NCBI RefSeq assembly: GCF_900100315.1 | Contig: NZ_FNFF01000002.1 | Coordinates: 434,001 to 498,000, forward strand | DNA length: 64,000 nt | Source: Streptomyces indicus | GTDB taxonomy: Bacteria > Actinomycetota > Actinomycetes > Streptomycetales > Streptomycetaceae | Direction of reading: 5' to 3' | In this document: positions 35,112-44,261 of the stretch, piece after piece | Layout: each line of letters opens with the position of its first letter | How positions within the stretch are numbered: position 1 is the first letter of the stretch | The notes under the pieces: model-generated | Told to the model about the DNA's origin: nothing | Database searches by the model: none | What the model saw: the letters and a program-made list of their open reading frames with translations, nothing else | Program-made: the position numbers and the translations under genes

Positions 35112-36044
35112 ATGAGCGACACTTCCCCCTACGGCTTCGAGCTTGTGCGGCGTGGGTACGACCGCGCTCAGGTGGACGAACGTATCTCCAAGCTCGTCTC
35201 CGACCGTGACAGTGCTCTGGCTCGTATCACTGCTCTGGAGAAGCGCATCGAGGAGCTCCACCTCGAGACGCAGAACGCCCAGGCCCAGGTAGCCGACGCC
35301 GAGCCGTCGTATGCCGGTCTCGGCGCGCGCGTCGAGAAGATCCTGCGCCTCGCCGAGGAGGAGGCCAAGGATCTGCGCGAGGAGGCCCGCCGCGCCGCCG
35401 AGCAGCACCGCGAGCTCGCCGAGTCGGCGGCCCAGCAGGTGCGCAATGACGCGGAGTCCTTCGCCGCCGACCGCAAGGCCAAGGCCGAGGACGAGGGCGT
35501 CCGGATCGTCGAGAAGGCCAAGAGCGATGCGGCCGGTCTGCGGGCCGAGGCGCAGAAGGACGCGCAGCAGAAGCGCGAGGAGGCGGACGCCCTCTTCGAG
35601 GAGACCCGCGCCAAGGCCGCCCAGGCCGCCGCGGACTTCGAGACCAACCTGGCCAAGCGCCGCGAGCAGTCCGAGCGCGACCTGGCCTCGCGTCAGGCCA
35701 AGGCAGAGAAGCGTCTCGCGGAGATCGAGCACCGCGCGGAGCAGCTGCGCCTGGAGGCCGAGAAGCTGCGCACCGACGCCGAACGCCGCGCCCGCCAGAC
35801 GGTGGAGACCGCGCAGCGCCAGGCCGAGGACATCGTGGCGGACGCCAACGCGAAGGCCGACCGGATCCGTTCGGAATCGGAGCGCGAGCTGGCGGCGCTC
35901 ACGAACCGCCGCGACTCGATCAACGCACAGCTGACCAACGTCCGCGAGATGCTCGCCACGCTCACCGGCGCGGCCGTGGCCGCCGCCGGCGCCCCGGAGG
36001 ACGAGCCGGTCACGCGCGGCGTCCCGGCCCAGCAGTCCCGCTGA
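35112..36044 (+). CDS. filP: FilP, intermediate-filament-like protein
   Basis: A 310-residue coiled-coil protein with a short head (MSDTSPYGFELVRRGYDRAQVDERI, DivIVA-like) and a long Ala/Glu/Arg rod up to about 285, then a short tail. Same length as the FilP I recall from S. coelicolor (SCO5396). FilP forms a cytoskeletal network behind the tip, gives hyphae stiffness and is recruited by DivIVA. Directly follows scy, as in other streptomycetes. Confidence 0.96.
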   Translation: MSDTSPYGFELVRRGYDRAQVDERISKLVSDRDSALARITALEKRIEELHLETQNAQAQVADAEPSYAGLGARVEKILRLAEEEAKDLREEARRAAEQHRELAESAAQQVRNDAESFAADRKAKAEDEGVRIVEKAKSDAAGLRAEAQKDAQQKREEADALFEETRAKAAQAAADFETNLAKRREQSERDLASRQAKAEKRLAEIEHRAEQLRLEAEKLRTDAERRARQTVETAQRQAEDIVADANAKADRIRSESERELAALTNRRDSINAQLTNVREMLATLTGAAVAAAGAPEDEPVTRGVPAQQSR

Positions 36045-36125
36045 CGCCAGGGTCGGACGTCGTCAGCACGGCTGACGTCAGAGCCGAACCTCGTCAGTCC
36101 GGCTGACCCCAGGGTCGTAGATCGT
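36041..36125 (+). repeat. 31-bp tandem repeat starting at the filP stop codon
   Basis: Copies begin at 36041, 36072 and 36103 (third partial), each starting ctgac and containing cgtcag in the second half. The first copy includes the filP TGA. Confidence 0.75.
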
Positions 36126-36130
36126 CGGGG

Positions 36131-36169
36131 AGCGCCCCCTGCCGCAGGGTTTCTGCGGTGGGGGGCGCT
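36131..36169 (+). terminator. Terminator of filP
   Basis: Stem agcgccccc...ccgcag / ctgcgg...gggggcgct, followed by tttgtgttgt. Confidence 0.85.
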
Positions 36170-36239
36170 TTGTGTTGTGTGCGGGGAGGTACTTGGCGAG
36201 GTGCTCGGGCAGTAGGCCTGGGGGCTTCGGAAGCACTTC

Positions 36240-36630
36240 GGGTGCCGAACGACGGGCAGGGACCTGCGGGGGTGCAGGGGGCGGAGCCCCCGCAAAGGGT
36301 CCAGTGGGGCGAAGCCCGGCCATGCACCCGCGTCGCGGAGCGGCGCAGCGCCTCGGGGGTTCAGGGGGCGAAGCCCGCGGAGGGCGGGCGGAGCCTCCGC
36401 GAAGGGCCCGGGTAGGGCGAAGCCCGCCCATGCACTCGGCGTCGCGGAGCGGCGCAGCGCCTCGGGGGTGCAGGGGGCGAAGCCCCCGCGAAGGGCCGGT
36501 GGGGCGAAGCCCCGCCCATGTACCCGCGCCGCGGAGCGGCGCAGCAGCTCGGGGGTGCCCCCGCGAAGGGTCCGGTGGTGCCGAGCCGCGCCCACACCCA
36601 GGGCGGCGCGGAGCGGCGCAGCAGCTCGGC
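36240..36630. repeat. GC-rich tandem repeats between filP and the ABC genes
   Basis: The block gcggagcggcgcagc recurs at 36335, 36444, 36531 and 36608, alternating with palindromic ggggcgaagcccc-like segments. Related in reverse complement to the repeats at 39-372. The 36170-36688 interval contains no credible gene. Confidence 0.75.
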
Positions 36631-36688
36631 CCTGCGGGTCACGGCAACCCAAGTGGCAGCCCGGATCGTCCCGTTTTAGCGTGGCCGC

Positions 36689-37663
36689 ATGATCGAGCTC
36701 GAGGGGCTGACCAAGCGGTACGGCGAGAAGGTGGCCGTCAACGACCTCACCTTCGCCGTGCGGCCCGGCATCGTCACCGGCTTTCTCGGGCCGAACGGTG
36801 CGGGCAAGTCCACGACCATGCGCATGATGCTGGGGCTCGACAACCCGACCGCCGGCGACGTCCGCATCGACGGCCGGCACTACGCGCAGATCAAGCACCC
36901 GCTGAAGTACATCGGCGCCCTGCTCGACGCGAAGGCCATGCACGGCGGCCGCAGCGCGTACAACCATCTGCTCTGTCTCGCGCAGTCCAACGGGATCCCC
37001 GACAGCCGCGTACGAGAAGTGCTCGACACCGTCGGTCTGACCGCCGTGGCCAAGAAGAAGGCCAAGGGGTTCAGCCTCGGCATGGGCCAGCGGCTCGGGA
37101 TCGCCGGCGCACTGCTCGGCGACCCGCAGATCCTGATGTTCGACGAGCCGGTCAACGGGCTCGACCCCGAGGGCATCCACTGGATCCGCAACCTGATGAA
37201 GGGCCTCGCGGCCCAGGGCCGTACCGTCTTCGTCTCCTCGCACCTGATGAGCGAGATGGCGCTGACCGCCGACCACCTGGTCGTCATCGGCCAGGGACGG
37301 CTGCTCGCGGACATGTCCATGGCCGACTTCATCCGGCAGAACTCGCGCTCGTACGTACGGCTGCGCTCACCGCAGCAGGAGCGGCTCCGCGACGTGCTGC
37401 ACGCCGAGGGCATCACCGCCGTCGAGGCCGGCAACGGCACCCTCGAAGTGGACGGCACCCCGGTGGAACGGCTCGGCGAGCTGGCCGCCCGGCACAGCCT
37501 CGTACTCCATGAGCTCAGCCCGCAGCAGGCCTCGCTCGAAGAGGCGTTCATGCAGCTCACCGCCGAATCCGTGGAGTACCACGCGCACTCCGACACCCGC
37601 GCGCCCGACACCTCCGGCTGGCAGCAGTCGAATCAGCAGTGGTCGCAGAAGAGGGAGCAGTGA
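36689..37663 (+). CDS. ABC-2 transporter ATP-binding protein (cassette 1)
   Basis: A 324-residue DrrA/BcrA-type ATPase. Walker A GPNGAGKST (about 34-42), Q-loop region LLDAK, signature FSLGMGQR, Walker B ILMFDEP and switch histidine (SSHLMSE). C-terminal 100 residues form the usual accessory domain. TAGCGT (36677-36682) lies 6 nt before the ATG: predicted leaderless. The permease begins 3 bp after its stop. Export substrate unknown; antibiotic or lipid export is typical of the family. Confidence 0.93.
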   Translation: MIELEGLTKRYGEKVAVNDLTFAVRPGIVTGFLGPNGAGKSTTMRMMLGLDNPTAGDVRIDGRHYAQIKHPLKYIGALLDAKAMHGGRSAYNHLLCLAQSNGIPDSRVREVLDTVGLTAVAKKKAKGFSLGMGQRLGIAGALLGDPQILMFDEPVNGLDPEGIHWIRNLMKGLAAQGRTVFVSSHLMSEMALTADHLVVIGQGRLLADMSMADFIRQNSRSYVRLRSPQQERLRDVLHAEGITAVEAGNGTLEVDGTPVERLGELAARHSLVLHELSPQQASLEEAFMQLTAESVEYHAHSDTRAPDTSGWQQSNQQWSQKREQ

Positions 37664-37666
37664 CCG

Positions 37667-38437
37667 ATGTCTTCGACGCGTGTGCTGAAGTCGGAGTGGA
37701 CCAAGATCAGGTCGGTCTCGTCCACGCCCTGGACCCTGCTGCTCGCCATGGTCTTCACCATCGGCCTCGGCATGCTGATCTCGTACTTCGCGTCGAACGA
37801 CTTCGACAACATGGACGCGAGGGACAAGCTGACCTTCGACTCCACCGCGATCAGCTTCGCGGGCATGGGACTCGGGCAGCTGGCGATGATCGTGTTCGGT
37901 GTGCTCGTGGTGTCGAACGAGTACAGCACCGGCATGATCCGCACCTCGCTCGCGGCGGTTCCGCAGCGCGGCCGGTTCCTGTTCAGCAAGGTAGCCGTGG
38001 CGACCGCGCTCGCGCTGGTCGTCGGCATGGTCACCGCCTTCGCGGCCTTCTTCCTCGGCCAGGCGATGATGGGCGACCACAAGGTCTCCCTCGGTGACGA
38101 CGGCGTCCTGCGCGCGGTCATCGGCGGCGGGCTCTACATGACGCTCATCGCGGTGTTCTCGATGGGCGTCGCCTCCATCCTGCGCAGCCCCATGCTGTCG
38201 CTCGGCATCCTGATGCCGCTGTTCTTCCTCGTCTCGCCCATCCTCGGCTCCGTATCCGCGACGAAGAAGGTCGCGCGGTATCTGCCCGACCAGGCGGGCC
38301 AGAAGGTCATGCAGGTGGTCGCGCCCTTCGACGACGACACCCCGTACGGCCCGTGGGGCGGGCTCGCCATCATGCTCGTCTGGGTCGTGGTGGCGCTGGC
38401 GGTCGGCTACCTGCTCCTGAAGAAGCGCGACGCCTAG
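37667..38437 (+). CDS. ABC-2 transporter permease (cassette 1)
   Basis: A 256-residue permease with six hydrophobic helices (about 20-40, 65-85, 105-130, 150-170, 178-195, 230-250) and the family N-terminus VLKSEWTKIRSVSST, shared with the second cassette's permease. Forms a dimer with the upstream ATPase. Confidence 0.92.
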   Translation: MSSTRVLKSEWTKIRSVSSTPWTLLLAMVFTIGLGMLISYFASNDFDNMDARDKLTFDSTAISFAGMGLGQLAMIVFGVLVVSNEYSTGMIRTSLAAVPQRGRFLFSKVAVATALALVVGMVTAFAAFFLGQAMMGDHKVSLGDDGVLRAVIGGGLYMTLIAVFSMGVASILRSPMLSLGILMPLFFLVSPILGSVSATKKVARYLPDQAGQKVMQVVAPFDDDTPYGPWGGLAIMLVWVVVALAVGYLLLKKRDA

Positions 38438-38635
38438 AGCCCCTGCTGTCCCGCTCGAAGACCGGTCGCCTATCGCGTTGCGCCTGTGACCCCTGAGGTT
38501 CCCCGGATATCCGTCGGGCCGAACCTTCACAGATGGCCGGAACCGTCAACCGCTCGTTATCCTCCTTAGCTCCAAGGGGGACGAACTTTTCCGTGTGCCC
38601 CGACGACCTGTTCCTGACCTGTCGATGGGTGCAGC

Positions 38636-39928
38636 ATGATCGAGGCAGTCGGCCTGACGAAGCGCTACGGCGCCAAGACGGCCGTGTACAACCTTTCCTT
38701 CCAGGTACGGCCCGGCGCCGTCACCGGCTTCCTGGGCCCCAACGGCTCGGGCAAGTCGACGACGATGCGCATGATCCTCGGCCTGGACAACCCGACGGCC
38801 GGTCATGTCACCATCGCCGGCCACCCGTACCGCAAACTCCCGAACGCGCCGCGCCAGGTCGGCGCCCTGCTCGACGCCAAGGCGGTGCACGGCGGCCGGC
38901 ACGCCCGCAACCACCTCCTGTGCCTGGCCCAGCTCTCCGGCATCCCCGCGCGGCGCGTGGACGAGGTGCTCGGCGTCGTCGGCCTCCAGGACGTGGCCAA
39001 GAAGCGCTCCAAGGGGTTCTCGCTCGGTATGGGCCAGCGGCTCGGCATCGCCGCGGCCCTGCTCGGCGACCCGCAGGTGCTGCTCTTCGACGAGCCGGTG
39101 AACGGCCTGGACCCCGAGGGCATCCTGTGGGTCCGCAACCTCATGAAGGCGCTGGCCGCCGAGGGCCGTACGGTCTTCGTCTCCTCGCACCTGATGAGCG
39201 AGATGGCGCTGACCGCCGACCACCTCATCGTGATCGGGCGCGGGCAGCTGCTCGCCGACATGAGCGTGCGGGACTTCATCTCGGCCAACTCCGCCGACTT
39301 CGCCCGCGTCCGCACCCCCGACACCGAGCCGCAGGCCCGTGAGAAGCTCTCGGCCGCGCTCACGGAGGCGGGCGGGCACGTGATGCCCGAGACCGACGGC
39401 GCGCTGCGGGTCACGGGACTTCCCCTGCCGCGCATCAGCGACCTCGCCCACGAGTCGGACGTACGGCTGTGGGAGCTCTCCCCGCACCAGGCCTCGCTGG
39501 AAGAGGCGTACATGCGGATGACGCAGGGCGCGGTGGACTACCGCTCCACGGCCGACCAGAAGGCCGGCCTTCAGCAGCAACTGCCGGTGCAGCAGCCGCA
39601 GTTCCAGCCGCCGGTGCCCGGCCAGGGCCAGCACGGCTGGTACGCGCCTCCGCCGCCGCAGCAGGGTGGCCAGCCGTTCGCGATGCCGCAGGGCGCGCCG
39701 GGACAGCCCGGTGCTCAGGCGCCGAACCCGTACGCGCAGCCCGCCGGCGCCCCCGCGCCCCAGGCACCCGCCGCCCCGGCTCCCGCGGCCCAGGCTCCCG
39801 CCCCCACGGTGACCGCTCCCCCGGCGGCAGCTCCCTCCGTGCCGGCCGCCCCCGCGGCGCCCGCGCCCGCCGCGCCACCCGCCGACCTGACCAAGCCCGA
39901 GAACGACGAGAACGGGGCCGCCCGATGA
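38636..39928 (+). CDS. ABC-2 transporter ATP-binding protein (cassette 2)
   Basis: A 430-residue ATPase. Residues 1-300 closely match cassette 1 (GPNGSGKST, FSLGMGQR, VLLFDEP, SSHLMSE). Residues about 310-430 are a Pro/Ala/Gln-rich disordered tail absent from cassette 1. Its stop overlaps the permease start (ATGA, 39925-39928). Confidence 0.93.
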   Translation: MIEAVGLTKRYGAKTAVYNLSFQVRPGAVTGFLGPNGSGKSTTMRMILGLDNPTAGHVTIAGHPYRKLPNAPRQVGALLDAKAVHGGRHARNHLLCLAQLSGIPARRVDEVLGVVGLQDVAKKRSKGFSLGMGQRLGIAAALLGDPQVLLFDEPVNGLDPEGILWVRNLMKALAAEGRTVFVSSHLMSEMALTADHLIVIGRGQLLADMSVRDFISANSADFARVRTPDTEPQAREKLSAALTEAGGHVMPETDGALRVTGLPLPRISDLAHESDVRLWELSPHQASLEEAYMRMTQGAVDYRSTADQKAGLQQQLPVQQPQFQPPVPGQGQHGWYAPPPPQQGGQPFAMPQGAPGQPGAQAPNPYAQPAGAPAPQAPAAPAPAAQAPAPTVTAPPAAAPSVPAAPAAPAPAAPPADLTKPENDENGAAR

Positions 39929-40893
39929 GTAGCCCGATCAGCAGCCAGCCCCCGCAGCAGGCCCCGGCCGCCCCGACGCACCCGGCGCCCCAGGCACCGG
40001 CCGCGCAGCCGCAGGCCCCCCAGTGGCAGGGCGGCGTCCCCGCGCCGACCACGTACACCTCGCCGATCCCGATCCGCTCCACGCACCTCGGGCACGCCCT
40101 CGCCTCGGAGTGGACCAAGATCCGCTCGGTGCGCTCCACGATGTGGACGCTCGGCGTGATGTTCCTGCTCGTCATCGGTATCGGCCTGATGACCGCGGTC
40201 GGACTCGCCAGCTCCGAGTACACGCAGGTGCCGCTGCTCTCGGGCGGCCTGTTCGGTCTGATGCTTGGCCAGATCTGCATCGTGACGCTCGGCGTCCTGG
40301 TGATCACCTCCGAGTACGGCACCGGCATGATCCGTACGACGATGACCGCCTGCCCCGCGCGCGGCCGGGTGCTCGCCGCGAAGGCCGTGGTGTTCTTCGG
40401 CCTGTCCTTCACGATGACGCTGATCGCCACCACGCTGACCGCGCTGATCCAGTCGGCGATGCTCGGCGGGCGGCCGGCGGGCGAGTTCTCCAGCCTGCCC
40501 CAGGAGTCCATCGTCAACGGCGAGGTCATCGCCACCAACAGCGAGTGGCTGGCCGCGACCGTGGGCGCCGCGCTCTATGTCGCGCTGCTCGGTCTGCTCG
40601 CGCTCGCCGTGGGCGCGATGCTGCGCCACTCCGCGGGTGCGATCACGACGATGCTCGGCGTCATCCTGCTGCCGCTGCTCCTGGCCCTGTTCATGCAGAT
40701 GGAGAGCCTGCGCGACCTCCAGGAGTTCCTGGTCGAGTACTCGCCGCTCAACGGTCTGGCCACGCTGTACCAGCTGCCGTTCATGGGCGAGGAGGGCTCG
40801 GGCAACGGCTGGGGCCTGCTCGGCGGCCTGGCCGTGGTGACCGTCGCGGCCCTGGCCGGCGCCTTCGCGCTCACCCACAAGCGGGACGTGTAA
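39925..40893 (+). CDS. ABC-2 transporter permease (cassette 2)
   Basis: A 322-residue permease. A Pro/Ala/Gln-rich cytoplasmic N-tail (1-55) precedes the family start LASEWTKIRSVRST, then six helices. Same design as cassette 1, plus the tail. Both partners of this cassette carry low-complexity tails of the same composition. Confidence 0.92.
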   Translation: MSSPISSQPPQQAPAAPTHPAPQAPAAQPQAPQWQGGVPAPTTYTSPIPIRSTHLGHALASEWTKIRSVRSTMWTLGVMFLLVIGIGLMTAVGLASSEYTQVPLLSGGLFGLMLGQICIVTLGVLVITSEYGTGMIRTTMTACPARGRVLAAKAVVFFGLSFTMTLIATTLTALIQSAMLGGRPAGEFSSLPQESIVNGEVIATNSEWLAATVGAALYVALLGLLALAVGAMLRHSAGAITTMLGVILLPLLLALFMQMESLRDLQEFLVEYSPLNGLATLYQLPFMGEEGSGNGWGLLGGLAVVTVAALAGAFALTHKRDV

Positions 40894-40949
40894 CTCCCGC
40901 CCCGAGCCGGGCAGTTCGACGCCGGTACACCGGAACCGGCACTCCCGCG

Positions 40950-41282
40950 TCAGTACTTCGGCGCGTTACGGGACCGCTGCACCCTGGAGGTGCGGCGGTC
41001 CCTCGCGTTCCAGCACGCCTTGTGCCAGTGCCTGCGGTCGTCCACGCCGCCGTGCTGCGGCCAGGCCACCACATGCGGCACGCCCGAGGGGATCTCCTGG
41101 TCGCAGCCCGGGCACCGGTACGTCTTGCCCGCCGCGCTCGCGCCCGCCACGTGCCGTACGCGGTACTCCTCGCCCTGATGGTGCTCCGCGTGCTCGAACC
41201 CGCCGTAGCGCGTCCCGCTCTCCTCGTCGCCGCCTCGGCCGGATCCGCCTGAGTTCTTGGGGCGGTTCTTACGCGGGGACAC
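40950..41282 (-). CDS. Small conserved protein with zinc-binding motif
   Basis: A 110-residue basic protein, often annotated only as ATP/GTP-binding in streptomycetes, without real support. It has CPGC (57-60) and, 28 residues later, HWHKAC, giving a CxxC...H-x2-H-x2-C site likely to bind one zinc ion. Arg/Gly-rich, probably disordered at both ends. GTG start at 41282. Function unknown; nucleic-acid binding is plausible. Confidence 0.75.
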   Translation of the reverse strand: MSPRKNRPKNSGGSGRGGDEESGTRYGGFEHAEHHQGEEYRVRHVAGASAAGKTYRCPGCDQEIPSGVPHVVAWPQHGGVDDRRHWHKACWNARDRRTSRVQRSRNAPKY

Positions 41283-41676
41283 CAGAACACCTCACCGGCT
41301 GGCTCGCGGCGGCCGCCCTCCCGGGCACCACCCGGAGCGGACGCCGCGGAAACGACGAATGACGAATACGGACCGCGGCCAAGCCTACGCGTCGAACAGG
41401 CGGGTACCCGCCCCGCACGAGGCATCCGATCACGGGCCGGCGGCCCCACAATGACGCACAAAGACCCCCGCATGTCCCCGGCAACTTCCCCGGACATCCG
41501 GTCCTGCGTAGCACAAGGAACCGGACGCTCGCACAACAAAGCACATCCGGCCTGGCCCACACGACGTTCATACGAAAATGGGCCAACCTTTATGCCAGGC
41601 CGTGCCTTTGGCACGTGTCATGCGTTGTTGCCAGGCAGGGGGAGTACCGCGTCGGCGCCAAGGAGGCAGAGCAGCG
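41283..41676 (+). other. Gene-free interval with promoter region of the LLM gene
   Basis: No credible coding sequence. It contains a hairpin gtgcc-ttt-ggcac (41602-41614) flanked by a direct repeat tgccaggc (41593 and 41630), within 80 bp of the next start, possibly an operator or leader structure. Confidence 0.4.
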
Positions 41677-42705
41677 ATGCGTGTGGGAAGTTTCGTTCTC
41701 GCGGCCCAGTTCCCGGGCCAAGGCCAGGGGGAGGCGCTGCACCGCGCGGTGCGCAGCGCGGAGGTGGCCGAGGAGGCCGGCCTCGACTCGGTGTGGCTGG
41801 CCGAGCACCATTTCGTGCCGTACGGGGTCTGCCCCTCGGCCACCACGCTGGCGGCGCTGCTGCTCGGCCGCACCCGGCGGATCCGGGTGGGCACCGCGGT
41901 CAGCGTGCTGCCCACCCAGCATCCGGTCCAGCTCGGCGAGCAGGCCGCGCTCCTGCACCTCACGAGCGGCGGGCGGTTCACGCTCGGTGTGGGGCGCGGC
42001 GGGCCGTGGGTGGACCTCGAGGTGTTCGGCGCGGGCATCGAGGCGTACGAGAAGGGGTTCCCGGAAGCCCTGGACGTGCTGCACCGCTGGCTCACCGAAC
42101 CGCGGGTGGGCGCGGACGGCGAGCGGTTCCGCTTCCGTGAGGTGCCGGTGGTGCCGGCGCCGGACCAGGCGCTGCACGGTGCGCCGGGCCCGGAGCTGAT
42201 CGTGGCCTGCACCTCGCCGTCGAGCGTCCGGCTCGCGGCCGGGCGCGGGCTCGCGATGCTGCTCGGGATGCACATCGGCGACGAGGAGAAGGCCGAGATG
42301 GTCGCGCTCTACCGGTCGGCCGCCCTCGATGCCGGGCGGACGCCGGACGAGGTGGCCGCGACGCAGCATGTGTCCGCGGGCGTGGCGCAGATCGCGGACC
42401 GTACGGTCGAGGCGGCCGAGACGCTGCTCAAGGCGATGCCGGGCTGGCTGAAGCAGGGCCTGGACGCGCATGTCACGGTGGACGGGCGGGAGCGGAAGAT
42501 GCGCGACCCGCTCGCGTACACCCGGCTGCTGTGCTCGCTGCACCCGGTGGGCACGCCGAAGCTGTGCGCGGACCGGCTCGCGGCGACGGCGGAGCGTACG
42601 GGCATCACGCGCTTCGCGCTGCTCACGGAGGGCTCGGGAGATCTGGACTCGACCGAGGAGAACCTGCGGCGGCTCGGGGGCGAGGTGCTCCCCCAGCTGG
42701 CTTGA
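41677..42705 (+). CDS. LLM-class flavin-dependent monooxygenase
   Basis: A 342-residue luciferase-like (TIM barrel) oxidoreductase using FMNH2 or F420. The N-terminus MRVGSFVLAAQFPGQ and LAEHHFVPYG, GVGRGGPWVDLEVFG segments are typical. Start set by Shine-Dalgarno aaggagg at 41660-41666. Substrate unknown; isolated from a biosynthetic cluster. Confidence 0.88.
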   Translation: MRVGSFVLAAQFPGQGQGEALHRAVRSAEVAEEAGLDSVWLAEHHFVPYGVCPSATTLAALLLGRTRRIRVGTAVSVLPTQHPVQLGEQAALLHLTSGGRFTLGVGRGGPWVDLEVFGAGIEAYEKGFPEALDVLHRWLTEPRVGADGERFRFREVPVVPAPDQALHGAPGPELIVACTSPSSVRLAAGRGLAMLLGMHIGDEEKAEMVALYRSAALDAGRTPDEVAATQHVSAGVAQIADRTVEAAETLLKAMPGWLKQGLDAHVTVDGRERKMRDPLAYTRLLCSLHPVGTPKLCADRLAATAERTGITRFALLTEGSGDLDSTEENLRRLGGEVLPQLA

Positions 42706-42799
42706 AAGCGGCCCTCTTCACGGGCCATTGGCGACCGGAGACCGGTGGGGGCTGCCGCCCCGGATACACCTCCCGCGTACGAGGCGGCAGCAACAGGCG

Positions 42800-43192
42800 T
42801 CAGCAGTCCCGCAGTTCAGGTGACTGGTTCAGCAACTGGCCGCGGATCGAGGTGAAGCGGGCCAGCCTTTCGTCGGCCTCGGGGCCGGCGGGGAACACGG
42901 CGACACGGTGGCAGTTCTGGAATGCCAGGCGCACTCCGAAGTGGCGCTGGAGCGCACCACGTATCGCGTCGCTTGCCAGGGCGCGCAGCAGCTGACCGCG
43001 CTCCTGCTCACTCGGCGGCGGGGTCTGGTTGTCGGCGAACTCTCCTCCGTCGACCTCCAGCTGAGCCACCAACGAGCTGATCATCTCCCATGCGTACGGC
43101 AGGGAAGTCCGGACGCAGTCGACGAATTCCGCTTCATCGACCTCGCCTCGCTCGGCCTGTGCCAACAGAGCCGGTGAGACGTCGAGCGACAT
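42800..43192 (-). CDS. SCO5389-family protein
   Basis: A 130-residue soluble protein of a family known only from Streptomyces relatives (SCO5389 family). No TM helix or metal motif; the C-half carries LQRHFGVRLAFQNCHRVAVF. Function unknown. The mRNA leader contains a GC hairpin (43208-43226) before a ggag ribosome site. From memory it neighbours nucS in S. coelicolor too. Confidence 0.75.
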   Translation of the reverse strand: MSLDVSPALLAQAERGEVDEAEFVDCVRTSLPYAWEMISSLVAQLEVDGGEFADNQTPPPSEQERGQLLRALASDAIRGALQRHFGVRLAFQNCHRVAVFPAGPEADERLARFTSIRGQLLNQSPELRDC

Positions 43193-43491
43193 GGGTTCTC
43201 CTCTCGCGCCCCCGGGGAGCGGGGGCTCACGGATAGGTGCGGAAATCGCCTACGCAGCGTGCACGCTTCGCGACCTCCTGCTTCCACGGTAGGCAACGCA
43301 TCGGTCGCGCACCAGGAGAAGGCGGCCACAACCGGCCAATAATCAACCAAGGTTGAACAGGGGCAAGCCGGGAGATACCCCGGCGCACCGGAGCGCCGCG
43401 CTTCCGGGACGCCTCGTGCCCGGTTCCTGTCCGCCTCCGGTTTCCGGGGCGAATCGCGCGAACCGTGCCGCGTCGAGTAGCGTTGCCGACC
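43193..43491. promoter_or_regulatory. Divergent promoter region between the SCO5389-family gene and nucS
   Basis: Contains hairpin gcccccg-gggag-cgggggc (43208-43226) in the leader of the minus-strand gene, a near-palindrome tcaacc-aa-ggttga at 43343-43356 that may be an operator, and TAGCGT (43478-43483) as the likely -10 of nucS. Confidence 0.5.
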
Positions 43492-44151
43492 ATGCGTCTC
43501 GTCATCGCCCGCTGCTCCGTGGACTACGCGGGCCGGCTCACCGCCCACCTCCCGTCGGCTCCCCGCCTCATCCTCGTGAAGGCGGACGGCAGTGTCTCCA
43601 TCCACGCGGACGACCGCGCCTACAAGCCGCTGAACTGGATGTCGCCGCCGTGCACCCTCAAGGAGGACGAGGATGTGTGGACGGTCATCAACAAAGCGGG
43701 CGAGAAACTGATCATCACGATGGAGGAGATCCTGCACGACTCCTCCCACGAGCTCGGTGTGGACCCCGGCCTCATCAAGGACGGCGTCGAGGCGCACCTT
43801 CAGGAGCTGCTCGCCGACCGCATCGAGACGCTCGGCGAGGGCTACACCCTGATCCGCCGCGAATACCCCACCGCCATCGGGCCGGTGGACATCCTGTGCC
43901 GCGACGCCGAGGGTCAGACGGTCGCGGTGGAGATCAAGCGGCGCGGTGAGATCGACGGTGTCGAGCAGCTCACGCGCTACCTCGAACTGCTCAACCGCGA
44001 CCCGCACTTGGCGCCCGTGCGCGGTGTCTTCGCGGCCCAGGAGATCAAGCCGCAGGCCCGCGTCCTCGCCACGGACCGCGGCATCGGCTGCACCGTGCTC
44101 GACTACGACGCGCTGCGCGGCATCGAGGACGACAAGCTGCGGCTGTTCTAG
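43492..44151 (+). CDS. nucS: Mismatch-specific endonuclease NucS/EndoMS
   Basis: A 219-residue nuclease. N-terminal DNA-binding domain and C-terminal PD-(D/E)xK catalytic domain with Asp133 (GPVDILCRD), Glu147 and Lys149 (VAVEIKRRG). Ends in DDKLRLF, matching the beta-clamp-binding tail of NucS. It replaces MutS/MutL mismatch repair in actinobacteria and cuts both strands at mismatches. Predicted near-leaderless (TAGCGT 8 nt before the ATG). Confidence 0.95.
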   Translation: MRLVIARCSVDYAGRLTAHLPSAPRLILVKADGSVSIHADDRAYKPLNWMSPPCTLKEDEDVWTVINKAGEKLIITMEEILHDSSHELGVDPGLIKDGVEAHLQELLADRIETLGEGYTLIRREYPTAIGPVDILCRDAEGQTVAVEIKRRGEIDGVEQLTRYLELLNRDPHLAPVRGVFAAQEIKPQARVLATDRGIGCTVLDYDALRGIEDDKLRLF

Positions 44152-44186
44152 GGCCGCTCTTTCCTGTACGCAATCTGAACGCACAA

Positions 44187-44225
44187 AGCGCCGTGTCCCC
44201 CGGAGGTTCCGGGAGGCACGGCGCT
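44187..44225. terminator. Bidirectional terminator between nucS and the ATPase-like gene
   Basis: Stem agcgccgtg / cacggcgct with an inner ccccgga/tccggg stem. Confidence 0.8.
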
Positions 44226-44261
44226 CTGCCGTGTGGACGCAGCCTCAGGCCACGGTCCGCC

